Part shown: one piece after another, positions 1-10,518 of the stretch
Numbering within the stretch: position 1 is the first letter of the stretch
Layout of the letters: each line of letters opens with the position of its first letter
NCBI GenBank assembly: GCA_029961685.1
Contig: JARWKL010000011.1
Span: 7,194,501-7,258,500, forward strand
Direction: 5' to 3'
Length of the DNA stretch: 64,000 nucleotides
DNA from: Aristolochia californica
Taxonomy: Eukaryota > Streptophyta > Magnoliopsida > Piperales > Aristolochiaceae
Program-made: the position numbers and the translations under genes
Notes under the pieces: generated by a model
The model's input: the letters and a program-made list of their open reading frames with translations, nothing else
Databases searched by the model: none
Told to the model about the DNA's origin: nothing

Positions 1-210
1 GCCTAGAAAAATGTTTTTTTTTGTTGATCCCGGTTCAGTTCAGACAATCTGGTTTCATAAATCAGCATGGACCAGACTAGGTCCTCCTTTTTTTTTGCCC
101 AAATCGAATCTGGTCTAAAATTTCAAAATAATTAAATATGTATAAAAATTTTCAAAAATTATAAAAAAACTTAAGAACATGTTTAAAATGTTTGAAGGCA
201 GTAAAAAGTT

Positions 211-907
211 GAGACTTTTAGGTTTTTACCCAACTTTCTAAACATAATTAGACAAAGGATGAACTTTTGAACTTATTTAGGAAAATACTCAACTTTGACC
301 AGTCAACTGCATATGTGTACAATCAAAATGACACATAGGCTTTGACCGATTATGTGTTACCACATCATCATAACACATCAGAACTCGTTGAATCAAATGA
401 CACGTCATCTTACCAACACATCATCACATATGTAGGATGCCACATCATTAAATTCTTTGACACATCATCATGCCATGTCATCACGTGCCACATAAGATTT
501 AAGTGTATCGATAAATTTGATTTTAAAATTTTAAAATAAAAATTTTGAATAATTTTTTTAATATGTAAATATTTTAAATCGATTATAAAAGGTACTACAT
601 GGATGATGACGTGGTTTGCCACATTATATTTTAAACAGAGGGTTTTTGTATCATTTAATGACATGACATCCCACATGGGTGATGACGTATCTGAAAGATG
701 ACGTGTTAGTTGATGTGTCATCCGACTCATTGTCCTGATGTATTATAATGATGTGGCAACACATTATCAATCGAAGGCTACATGTCACTTTTGACTATAC
801 ACATGTGTAGTTGACCGGTCAAAGTTGTGTATTTTTCTAAATACGATTCAAAAGTTTATCAGTTATATAATTATATTTTAAAAGTTGGGTAAAAACCTAA
901 ATGTCCC
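211..907. mobile_element. Fold-back Mutator-type (MULE) non-autonomous DNA element
   Basis: The first ~265 bases (211-475) are an imperfect inverted repeat of 643-907, for example 'AGGTTTTTACCCAACTTT' on the left against its complement on the right. The pairing seems to continue inward, leaving a loop of about 100 bp. The element is flanked by a perfect 9-bp direct repeat, TAAAAAGTT, at 202-210 and 908-916. Nine-base target duplications and long terminal inverted repeats are the hallmark of Mutator-like elements. Termini read GAGAC on the left and GGGAC on the right strand. There is no transposase; short open frames inside are repeats of CACATCATC-type sequence and are not genes. Confidence 0.88.
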
Positions 908-1094
908 TAAAAAGTTATATAACAACCAATATGACATGCCCCCAACATAAGAAAATTACAATAATAAGGTATATAAGGAAATTACAATAATACTCTTTAT
1001 ACAATTGTTAAATGGGTAAAAAGATATGGAATAGGTACTATCCTTTAATAATGAGTCACACTCTTAGTGGTTTAATGCAAATTTATTCGATAAA
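908..1094. other. Intergenic AT-rich spacer
   Basis: AT-rich sequence between the fold-back element and the next repeat. I see no gene or repeat here, only the right-hand target duplication of the previous element at 908-916. Confidence 0.6.
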
Positions 1095-1301
1095 ATCTTG
1101 GGGGGGTTAGTCAACTTGAAGGACGAGATGATCTTCAACCGCATAATGCCCTTCAACACTTGAAGTTGTTAGTGGAGCGCAGATGAAGCTTCATCTCGAT
1201 GCAAGGGATGAAGGGGTCCTTCATCTCCATGGTTTAATTTCGATCATGTGGAAGAAGGCCTTGTTTGATCTTCTTTGAATTGAAGGACGGGCGACACTCA
1301 G

Positions 1302-1690
1302 TTTTTCCCCTCTCTCTCCTCTCACCCCCCATCGCGCGTCGTCATTTCTCATTTTTTCTTCCTTTCTCCCGCACTCCCTCTCTCATCTCCCTGTGACCAC
1401 GACGTCGCTGCTGCCAAAATTGATCTCGTTTTTCGTCTCTGGCCACCTTCTCAGTTCCCTCTCGCCTCCGGCCTCATCTCTCGGTCTTCTCTCAGCCTTG
1501 CCCTCTCTCTCGCACCCCCTCTCTCGTCTCCGTGACTCCCTCTCTTCTCTCGGACTCGCTCTCTCTCGCTTCTCTCTCTCTATTCCCTCCTGACCTCCCT
1601 TTCTTCTCTGTCTTCTCCCTCTCTTCTCCCTTTCAGCCTCCCACTCCCTTCTCTCACTAGCTAGTCTCTTTTCCCCCGAAAATACCTTTC
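1302..1690 (+). repeat. CT-rich tract of the Harbinger-like element
   Basis: About 390 bp of almost pure pyrimidine (CTCTCTC, CTTCTC) on this strand. The inverted second copy has the equivalent purine tract at about 25970-26300, so it is part of the element and not a local microsatellite. Open frames over it are low-complexity artefacts. It could be a 5' leader or promoter-proximal region. Confidence 0.7.
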
Positions 1691-1914
1691 AATTTCGTTC
1701 GATTTTCCCATTTCCATTTCGATTTTCTTCGATTTTGGACATTTGGGCATCGATTGCTTAATATCTACTTCGATTAGGCATCGATTTCACCCTTCGGCTT
1801 CGGATTTTTCCAAATTTAAGAAGGTATGCCTAAACCCTAGTTTTTTTCATTAAATTAGTGTTTTATTTGATTTAAATTTATTTTCAATGCGTAATTGGTG
1901 GTTATTTGTGCATT

Positions 1915-2370
1915 ATTTTGGGATTTAGGGTTACGGTTTATAGTCTAAATTCTTGATTCATGTATGGATTATTTTTAGGGTTTGCTACTTGGTATTTAAG
2001 TGTCCAGTAATTAGGGTTTAGGGTTTATGGTTAAGGATTTAGGGTATTTTAGGGATTAGGGCTTTTAAGGTTTAGGGGGTTTAGGCTTTTTAAGGTTTTG
2101 GGAGTTTTGTGTTTTTAAGCTATAAGGTTTTTTGGGTTTAGGGTTTGGAATTAGGGTGTAGGGTTTAGGGCTTTTAATGTATTAAATTATGGAATTAGTG
2201 TTTAGGGTTTAGAGTTTAGTAGGTGATAGGGTTTTTAAGGTTTTGGGGAGTTTTGTGTTTTTAAACTCTAGGGTTTTTTGGGTTTAGGGTACTATGTTAT
2301 GGAATTAGTGTTTAGGGTTTAGAGTTTAGTAGGTGATAGGGTTTGACTTTAGGGTTTGATGGTTTATGGT
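1915..2370 (+). repeat. Degenerate telomere-like TTTAGGG repeats
   Basis: Dozens of TTTAGGG, TTTAGGGTT and diverged relatives (TTTTAAGG, TTTTGGG) over about 450 bp. The motif matches the Arabidopsis-type plant telomere repeat but the array is irregular. The same kind of sequence, as AAACCCTAA, sits at the corresponding place in the inverted copy (about 25660-25870), so it travels with the transposon and does not mark a chromosome end. Confidence 0.65.
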
Positions 2371-3634
2371 TTAGGTTTTATTAGGAGTTTGTTAGTCCAA
2401 TTCAAACAAGGCTGAGTCGCCTACACGAGCGTCCATTAGCCAACAAAACCCGACCCCCATCACTGACGAGGTATAGTTCGTAGTGACTGCGAAGTTATAT
2501 GGCGCTCTACCAGGGGTGTTCGGTGAATTTGGACTTGATGTGTGTGTTTTCTCATTGTTTAGTGTATATGCAGTAGTGAAAATAGTTTAATTAATTTTGA
2601 AATTGTTTAGAATGTTGTTGAGGATTTTTGAAGTGCTATGGAATATTTTTGCCATGTGGTGAGGAGATTCGGGTGTTATACATATCCACCACATGGTATT
2701 TTCTTTTTTTTGTGGTTTCGATTTAACCCTTCGGCTTTGATGTTTTTCAAATTTCATAAGGTAAGTCTAAACTCTATTTTTTTTTAATTTAGTGTTGTAT
2801 TTGATTTGCCTTATAGACAGCTACTTGTGATTGATATATCCTACTTTTGATATTGTTGAGAACTTGTTGATCAATACCATTTCAACCATTGTTCTAAGAT
2901 TTTGTTTTCCAATCTTATTTTTTTGGAGTAGGAGACTTTTGAGTCCGGAGGCCTGCTTGAGAATGTCTCATCAGGGCAATGTTTATATCCCTATTCAAAA
3001 TTTTTAGATTGTTAAAAGTCAACTAGTAAAGAATTGACCCTTTTTTTTACAGCATAATCACGGATTTGTTCTGGATGTTCTTACTTGCACGTCAGGGCAA
3101 TGCGGATGATGTAACAATTGCAGTATTGAAGGAGTTGCCTCCTCTACAAGAGAAAAATCAATCAAGGGGAAGATTTGGAGATCAGTTCATAGGGGGAAAT
3201 GGGCGAGGAACAACTAGCATGAAGAGAAACAATTATAGTTTGTAAATTTATAATGGATTTATAGTTTTTATTTGGGCGATTGTAAATTGATAGTGATATT
3301 TCATTTAATTTTGTTGTGTTTGATTATTGTATGGAGTTTATTTATAATGTTATGCAGTGTATGGAGTGTTTAGACTATTTTATGGAGTGTATGTAAACAA
3401 TTCCATGGAGTGTTTATGGAATGTATAGACAATTTTATGGAGTGTTTATGCAGGTATTATGTATATTGATTATGCCCAATTTTAAGTACAGGTCATGTCG
3501 AATTTTATACAGGTATTATATACATAGATTATGCTCAATTTTAAGAAGAGGTTATGCCCAATCTTATACATGTATTATATATATAAGTTATGCCTAATTT
3601 TATGTAGATGTCATATCCAATTTTATGTAAAATG

Positions 3635-3775
3635 TATACAGACAATGACGATTGCGATGGTCTTGAGGATGTGGGTAGCCAAGTAACATGCTTTCGGAAG
3701 CAGAATGCATTAGAATCCACAAGAGCCGCACCATTTCGAGATGCCATATTGACTTCCATGTGGAACGATAAATGA
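3635..3775 (+). pseudogene. Possible C-terminus of a HARBI1/ALP1-like transposase
   Basis: A 47-codon open frame ending in TGA reads an acidic stretch (TDNDDCDGLEDVG) followed by APFRDAILTSMWNDK. PIF/Harbinger nucleases and their domesticated relatives commonly end with an acidic linker and a (W/F)R(D/E)xIAxxMW motif, which this resembles. The rest of the nuclease, including its catalytic triad, is not recognisable upstream. Resemblance to such a short tail could be chance, so this is tentative. Confidence 0.4.
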
Positions 3776-4557
3776 TGGTTGTATCTTATTACTTTTGAAC
3801 ATGCGTCGTTTATATGTAATAAATTTGTAACTTGATGATTTTAATATTAAAGGCACGAACTCGTTATTAGAATAATCTTTTTTTTAGGTTATTAATAAAG
3901 TTGTATATGTATTTATTTATTATTTTTGTTCAATTTTATTACTATATTAAACGTCATATTTAAGTCTCTAGTAAATAAAATATAATTAAAGTATGCATTT
4001 GATTAATTAATTACTTTTAATTTGTCAAAATATATTATTAATTAATACCATGTAAAAAATTTATCTTATGTTATTAATATAATACTTTTTTATTCATTAA
4101 TCATATTTATTTTTTATTTACTCTATTTTATTAGTGATTTAATAGTGGTAATTAAAATATTGTTAACTCAAACACTTGGTTTAATTAACTTATTTTTATA
4201 ATTAATAAATCAATGGTTTTAAATTTCGAAGATGAAGATGAAGATGAATTTGTCCACACTAAAACCCTATTTTGAAGATTTCGAAGATGAACTTGTCTAC
4301 ACCAACACCTATTTCGAAGATGAAAATTATGTAGATGCATAAGATGAAGACAAAGATAAAGATGAAGATCAAATTTTTAATTTCTTGACTAACCAGCGCT
4401 TCCTTTGGTGCTTACAAAGGAAGGACCGACTTACCTTTAGGTCTTTCTAGTTAGAAATCTAAAATAAAATAAAATCTGCAAATGAGGTGACCGCACTCGT
4501 TTTTCACATTATTTGTACAAAAAAGCAGACAGGACAGGGTCATGTTGATCTGTGCGC

Positions 4558-4563
4558 CACGTG
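4558..4563. promoter_or_regulatory. G-box (CACGTG) upstream of the lectin
   Basis: A palindromic CACGTG lies about 145 bp upstream of the lectin start codon, where plant bZIP and bHLH factors often bind. Its role here is inferred from position only; no clear TATA box could be assigned. Confidence 0.35.
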
Positions 4564-4707
4564 ACTCTCAATTATGAGCTGCCAAAAGGGTTTGCTGCGA
4601 CAGACGCTGCAGCCAAATGAGGATTATGAAGCCACATCCGCGTCCACGGCACTGCATGGGTTGAACGTCTGTCGTCCATCCAACACAGACTTTTGAGAGG
4701 CAAAACC

Positions 4708-5160
4708 ATGGCCAGAGCTCTTCTTCTCGTCCCAACTCTCCTCCTCCTCTTCATATCTCCTTGTATGGCTGTAGGAAATGTTCTCTACAGCGGAGAGAGT
4801 CTCTTGGTCGGACAGTATCTCCGGTACGGGGAGGCCTACGGACTCCTAATGCAAAAGGACTGCAATTTGGTGCTGTACGAGAACAACAAATCCATTTGGG
4901 CTTCAAACACAGACGGAGGAGGCCAGAATTGCCGCTGCACGATGCAGGAAGACGGGAATCTTGTCATCTAAAATTCTTACGGGCAGGCGGTCTGGGCTAG
5001 TAACACCGGCAGAGACAATGGCAACTACGTGCTTGTCCTTCAGAAAGACAGGAACTTGGTTATCTATGGGGGAGCCATTTGGGCCACTGGAACCAGTAAT
5101 GGACTGGAAGGAATTACCATAACAATGAATAAAGGAGTCTCCACTCAATCAAGCAGCTAA
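4708..5160 (+). pseudogene. GNA-type mannose-binding lectin with a premature stop
   Basis: The frame starts at an ATG in good plant context (ACCATGG) and opens with a hydrophobic signal peptide, cleaved near residue 20-23 before GNVLYSGE. The mature part matches a single Galanthus-agglutinin (B-lectin) domain, a secreted or vacuolar beta-prism that binds mannose. Family members carry three QxDxNxVxY sugar sites. Site 1 is intact at residues 49-57 (QKDCNLVLY). Site 2 begins at residue 80 (QEDGNLVI) but its Tyr codon is TAA at 4969-4971. Site 3 is intact at residues 112-120 (QKDRNLVIY). Cys52 and Cys75 are placed to form the usual disulfide. After the stop the frame stays open to TAA at 5158-5160, with no other lesion. 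As read, the product is 87 residues, a little over half of the usual precursor. It may be a young pseudogene, a null allele or a base error. Confidence 0.88.
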
Positions 5161-5485
5161 ATATGTTTTAAGCTGTCTTCCGTGGTTCATTGGATCTGTT
5201 CTGTGGGTTCACTTGTATTCTCTGTGCTTTCATGTAGTCCCCTTGTTGTAGGATCTTTCTTGTTTCCATTGTGTGTTATGATGCTGATAATTTGATAAGC
5301 TGCTGGTGATCAGCTGGATTTCAAGATTGTAGTAACAGATATGCTTTGGTTTTTTCTTTCCACCTCCATCGCCCGCGTCCACACTCCAGTCCACTCCAAT
5401 ATGTCTCGCTCTCACAGCTGTTTATTGGGTTAACAAATACCGTTTGGATATTTACCATCAAGTAAAAGTTTAAATAAGTGAGATT
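5161..5485. other. Lectin 3' flank
   Basis: TG-rich sequence after the lectin stop is likely 3' UTR for the first ~150 bp; I see no canonical AATAAA signal. The remainder up to the next retroelement shows no gene. Confidence 0.5.
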
Positions 5486-8047
5486 TGTTAATTTCTTCAT
5501 TTGGTGTAAATATGGAAATTGATTTAATATTTTTGAAATATTAGAAAAGGATTAAGGGGTGAAAAAAAGAAGAAGAGTTGTAGAGAGAGGTTTTAAGAAA
5601 AAAAGATGAAGAGTGGCGAATTTGGAAAAAAAAGGAAGAAGATTAAGGTAATGGATTTGTCCAAACCCCCTCCTCTTAAGTTGTATTTATAGATATCAAA
5701 AGTGTTAATATTATAAAAATACATTTCACTCTAGTAAGAGTGAATAAGAGAGAACATTTTCCTACAGTCCCCATCTTCCAACACTCCCCCTCAAGTTGGG
5801 GGTGAGAGAATATCATAAATGTTTAGCTTGATGCAAATGGTATATAAGATCTTCTCATATAAGATGGCAATCCACTATATCTTCCTACAGTCCCACTCAA
5901 GTTGGTAGTCTCTTTGTTATTTTCCAAGAGACACAACTAGCACAATATAAGAGAGTAAAATCACTCCTAGCCATAAGACATTACTCTATACTCTAGTTAA
6001 ATAGTTATAGTCAAAAATACTTTTCACACAATTTCACAAGAGGAAAAGTAGTCTTACTGTGAGGTACAAAGTCTACCCACTTTCCTAGGGTAGCTAAGAA
6101 AACATATTTTGGGTGGATAATAGACTTGACTCACGCTGAATGTTGAACACACTCCCATCCTTTGTAAGTAGTGGGTCTATAGGCAATACTCAGAAGTGTA
6201 GTAATAAACTCCTCCATCATATTGTCCCTCTACAAGGCACCGTCGACTCTCACATGGTAGGAGTAAAAATACCAAATAAGGGGGTAAAAGGTAATCACTG
6301 GAAGATGATATTCTGGGGCCACTATGTGCTTTCTTCTTCATCAGAGTAACCAATGCAAACAAAATCAACAACTAAGAAGTCCTTCTTTAATAATAATGTC
6401 TTAATCAAAGAGACACAATAGCGGTAGTTGAAATGGGCCTAGGCCCAAATAACACGTACCAAATAGGCAATTATATAGCAGTGGATAACCAGTAGGTAAT
6501 AAAAGTCCTTAAGGACAATAATGATACATAAGATAATCTACAACAAGCCCATCCTTGAATAAGGAAGTTATGCACCAAGCAGTAAGTTGAGGATAATCCA
6601 AGGTAATAATCAAACCGAAGTCAAGCCGGTAGCAAATAGTGGATAGTGGCTTTGACAGTGAGTGAGTGAGTCAAGCCGAGTAATAGACTGCCAATTATAA
6701 GTTAAACCAAGTGCTATTTGATAATCAATAAATCAAATAATCTCTATTGTGCTCATCCTTCATACTTCTCCTTCTATTCTCCCCCTTCAAGCTGGGAGAT
6801 AATGTCAATGATCTCAACTGGAAATCAACACATATTTTGCAAGCTCAAGTGCTAATCCACCTCTTGTATGATCAAGTAAAAGAGAGCTAGTATCAAGAAC
6901 TTCACTAACTCCAATATTCTACACCAAGTAACTCAGGCCAAGCCAGATATTTTAATCTTTTCTTGCCTTAATGTTTTAGACAAGGATACCAATCAACTTC
7001 TTTGCAATATTTAAAAATACCAATAAAATCTCACAAAAATTGTGGCTAGAAAAATCTTCTAAATAAGGTAGTTTCCTCCTTCAATTGGTGCCAACTTAGC
7101 AATCAAAGACAACAACTTTCCTTGTCTTTTTTTTTCTTGAAATCTTTAGGTAGGTCAATCTTTGACAAATAAATCAAGGACAATTGCTAAAAATAAGATG
7201 ATCTTCTAAATATTCTTCCCAGATATTGTTAATTAACAAATAGAAACTTTTCATGTGTAGAACATGAAATACTTTCCTGATATTGTTCATCAATAGTAGA
7301 AACTCAAAAAGTTAAGTAAAAAATTCAGCTTAAATTCGGATCTTCGCATGCAACAATATAACAACATGACATTTGATTCTTCCAATGTGAATACCTCCTT
7401 AAATATAGATCAGATTGACTTGAAATATTCTCCTTATGAAACTATACTTAATACCTTTCAACTAAGTATAAGTTCTCTTCATAAAATATACTTATTTTGA
7501 GATAAATAATCTGATAGATTTTGGTCTCTAGAATCTGTTCGAACTGATTACTCGTTCTCCTTTGGCCAGCATGCTCATTGACTCTTCAGAGATCGATATC
7601 TCCATATAAAAACTCAGATTGAGAATTAGTTGAATAGGTAAGAAAATAGACTTATAGATTTTTCTTTTGATATAAAATTCTCTCTATAAAGTTTCGTTCT
7701 TTTTGGAATAAAATGACTCAAAAGTTGAAGCTTTCTGCTGTTGCACAAAACTTTTTTGTTGCTTTACCTTTGCTACTTCAGATGTCGATTTCTCTTTCTA
7801 GAAATATCTGATTTCTATGATTCTTTTTGAGTTGGAAACTATACTCAAATATATTTCCAAAGTTATATAATTTTGTATATGAAAAGTATGGAAAGAGAGT
7901 GAAACATCCAATGAATTATAGAAATAAGACCAAAGGAAAAAAGTGAAACTCCTCTTTTTTTTGCTTCTTCTTCTTCTTCTTCTTCTTCCCTTTATTCTCC
8001 ATATTCTTCTCCTTTTACATCTCATATCATTGCTCTCTCTAATACCA
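5486..8047 (-). mobile_element. LARD-like non-coding LTR retroelement, copy E: 3' LTR and internal region
   Basis: Minus orientation. An LTR (approximately 5486-5783, left edge uncertain) ends in CCATCTTCCAACA, followed by the complement of a polypurine tract (CTCCCCCTCAAG, 5784-5795). The internal region to 8047 carries only short, unrelated frames. At 8034-8047 the complement of a tRNA-Met-type priming site (TGGTATTAGAGAG) adjoins the second LTR at 8048. A weaker copy of the tract lies about 110 bp inward (CAGTCCCACTCAAG near 5890), a pattern shared with other family members. The same internal sequence recurs in parts of 28480-29100 and 37200-37700. No gag or pol is detectable, so it depended on another element's proteins. 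Confidence 0.7.
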
Positions 8048-8183
8048 TATTGAAGCTTATGATTCCATAATATATAATCACAGTAGAAGATGATTAAGGA
8101 TGAGAAGATGAAGAGTGATGAATTTGGAGAAAAGAGGAAGAGGATTAGGGTAATGGACTTGTCCAAATCATCCCCCCACCCCC

Positions 8184-8219
<36 letters not shown>

Positions 8220-8305
8220 CTTAAGTTGTATTTATAGATATCAAAAGTACTACTGTTATAAGAATACCCTTTATCCTAGTAAGAGTGAATAAGTGACATA
8301 AATCA
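8048..8305 (-). mobile_element. LTR of LARD-like copy E, part 1 (split by Copia-1)
   Basis: This LTR starts TATTGAAG (ancestrally TGTTGAAG) next to the priming site and is interrupted by Copia-1; it resumes at 14115 and ends CCAACA at 14267. It aligns with the LTR at 5486-5783, sharing for example CTTAAGTTGTATTTATAG and the TAGTAAGAGTGAATAAG block. A 32-bp C run lies inside it. Confidence 0.75.
8185..8216. repeat. Poly-C run, 32 bp
   Basis: An uninterrupted run of 32 C within a longer C-rich stretch (8172-8220). The sister LTR at 5670-5690 has only CCCCCTCCTCTT here. It is either a slippage expansion or a sequencing/assembly artefact. Confidence 0.9.
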
Positions 8306-8696
8306 TGTTGGAAGATGGGCTCAAGCCCACGAGCTCAAGACAAGAAGCCCACACGTCAAAGGAGTGACATATGTGTAAAATATGGTACTTTCCATAAAGA
8401 TGACATAAAAGTGTAAATATGTGTTCCTTTTATGTCTTTTGTATTATCAAGTTGTAGCCCTAAGGGCATTGTAAAACTATAAATAAAGGCATTGGCTAAG
8501 AGGTAGGGCATTGAAGCACTCTCCTCTCTTTCCACAAATTCGTCCAGCCCTCATTTTTCTTTTTGATGCAACTCTCTTCTCCTTTAATCCAAACTCTCTC
8601 CTTCCACGTTCTTTTTCTTCTCTTCTCCTTCTCTCTTCTTCTTCTTCTTCTTTCTTATTGATTTAAAGTTCCTTTCATGAGATCCTAAATTCTACA
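8306..8696 (+). repeat. Copia-1 5' LTR
   Basis: Starts TGTTGGAAGATGGG and ends CTACA. A TATA box (CTATAAATAAA, 8478-8488) and a downstream pyrimidine-rich leader indicate the promoter and transcription start. Confidence 0.95.
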
Positions 8697-8711
8697 TGGT
8701 ATCAGATCAAG
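8697..8711 (+). other. Copia-1 primer binding site (tRNA-Met)
   Basis: TGGTATCAGATCAAG directly follows the 5' LTR. It matches the usual plant initiator-Met priming site TGGTATCAGAGC with one change. Confidence 0.9.
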
Positions 8712-9600
8712 GAGTTTAGGATCTCTCTTCATGGAGTTCTTTATAAAATCTGTTCAAGAAGTTGTAAAAGGAGTTCAGTCATGAAGAGATAAGTTCATGT
8801 TCTTATTATTTACATTTTTTTTGTTTCATTTTCTTATTTACATACTTCTTTTTACTGTTTTTCTTTACTTCTTGAATTTTGAGTCACATCAAGTGAAGAT
8901 AAATCTTTATATGTTGTAAATATTTATTTCTATGACTAAATTGATGATATAATCTTGACTCCTTGTAAATCAATTACAAGAGTGATCAAGATCATTTGTT
9001 GTTTGCATCTTATTAAGATTGATGGGTGAAATTCAATTACCTTTATGTAATTTGGATCCATCTCATTTGAGGTAGAATTCCAGCACATGTTGTTGTATCT
9101 TCTTCTACTTAAGGTTGCTCATGGGTTTGTGTTATGTTGTTGGATGCCCATTATATGTTTGATGAAATTCCAGCAGTCATTTACCCTTTGTAGTTCCTTT
9201 TTTTTTTTAACTTCAACAATTGAATTTTTGCTTACGTTGAAGTCTCCCATGAGTTGAAGATAAATCTCTTCCAAGTGTCTTGGTTTGCCATTAAATCTTC
9301 TCTAAATTTTTATTTATTGCTCGTTTGTGTTGGAGTTTGGATTAGGCCTAATCGGTTGCATATACTTTATTCTCTTTGTTCTTATGAATACAAGAGAAGT
9401 TGAGTGATGGCTGGATGTTATTGTCACTTTCTAAAGGCACAAATTTGTTGATAATTTGGTGCTTGCCCTCGTGAAAGAAATTGGTTCTTGTTCTCTTTTG
9501 TTGGTGACTGATTTGGTCTACGGGTTCTTCAAATTACATTGAGTAATTGTTCTTTGAAGAAGGTCGTTTCCCTTAACCTCCATATTTTACTTGCCTCATC
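8712..9600 (+). other. Copia-1 untranslated leader
   Basis: About 890 bp between priming site and gag start. It is T-rich, has short upstream ATGs and no credible open frame. Long leaders are usual in this group. Confidence 0.7.
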
Positions 9601-10518
9601 ATGGAGATTGGATACAATAGTAATCAGAGTGATATACTCCGTATTACTGTAATTCCACTTAGAGGTTTCTCCAATTACATGAGCTGGTCACAATCGGTTC
9701 GGAGGGTTCTTATTACTCGTGACCTTTTGAACCACGTTGTTAACTTTCCTCCTCCGATTGATGAAGAAGATGTGTCCTACCATAAGTGGGTTAAGGATGA
9801 TAACATGGTGATAAGTTGGCTCATTAATTGTATGGAAGAGCAGGTGGCCAACAATGTGGTCCACTTGGAAACCACCAAGAACATATGGGACACTTGTGCC
9901 AAGCTTTACTCAAGCACTGCTTCATTACAAAAAATATATGATGTCTTACAAAACATGTTGTATACGAAACATGGAGATAATATTCACGAATTTTTGGCAC
10001 GATTTCGAGGTCTTCTTCAAGAATGGAAACTAGCTCAGCCATATTCCATTGATATTACCATTCAAGAACGACAAAGAGAAGCTTTGGCAGTAGCCATTTG
10101 CTTATCGAATATTAAACCATACCTTGAGGTGGCAAAAACTCAACTTCTAAGTTCTTCTGCTCTTCCATCCTTCGATGATATTAGTGCTACATTACTTCGG
10201 ATACCGGATCCATCCCCTCCTCCTATTGATGCTCCATCAGCGATGTTCTTTGGCAATCGAGGAACATCTTCCTCATCCTGAGTACGAGGCAGAAATATGA
10301 GAGGGGGTCGAACTATGAGAGGGGCTGAAAATAGAGGTGGTAGAACAGGTCAAAATTCTTTCCGTACTGAGCCTCAACTTTGCACTTATTGTGGCCGTCA
10401 GAACCACCTTGTGGCATCATGCTGGAAACTTCATGGCAAGCCTGATTGGGCCACAACTAACCCAGTCTCGGTTAACATTGAGAAAAATGAAGATAAGGCT
10501 GAATAGTCATCCAAAAAT
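9601..10518 (+). pseudogene. Copia-1 gag region
   Basis: The frame opens at ATG 9601 and encodes the copia-type nucleocapsid precursor (UBN2-like capsid region, with IPLRGFSNYMSWSQSVRR near the N-terminus and FLARFRGLLQEW in the middle). A TGA at 10279-10281 interrupts it, after which the same frame continues with a Gly/Arg-rich segment and one CCHC zinc knuckle (CTYCGRQNHLVASC, C-x2-C-x4-H-x4-C) that would bind RNA. A second stop lies at 10504-10506. The intact family protein forms virus-like particles in the cytoplasm. The internal stops make this copy defective. Confidence 0.9.

Larger units (their letters stand above)
1095..4402 (+). mobile_element. Decayed PIF/Harbinger-like DNA transposon, copy 1 (approximate ends)
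   Basis: The left end reads GGGGGGTTAGTCAAC and the right end near 4402 is an imperfect complement (TTGACTAACC), giving candidate terminal inverted repeats. A second copy of the left part lies inverted at about 25643-26512 and has the same order: the GGTTAGTCAAC end, GATGAAG-rich subterminal sequence, a long CT-rich tract, a splice-donor-like AAGGTATGCC/AAGGTAACCC, then degenerate TTTAGGG repeats. The only coding trace is a 47-codon frame at 3635-3775 that resembles the C-terminus of HARBI1/ALP1-like nucleases. The segment around 1780-1875 recurs at about 2700-2800, so the element has an internal duplication. Superfamily assignment is inference; no convincing target duplication was found. Confidence 0.5.

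Noticed and set aside
1393..1593. Ser/Leu-rich open frame as a gene
   Set aside because: Low-complexity translation of a CT-rich tract that is repeated in an inverted transposon copy.
1915..2370. Chromosome end or true telomere array
   Set aside because: The repeats are irregular, embedded in a transposon and flanked by ordinary sequence on both sides.
7798..8166. 122-residue minus-strand frame with Arg/Lys-rich run
   Set aside because: The basic run is a translated TTC microsatellite across the priming-site region of LARD-like copy E.
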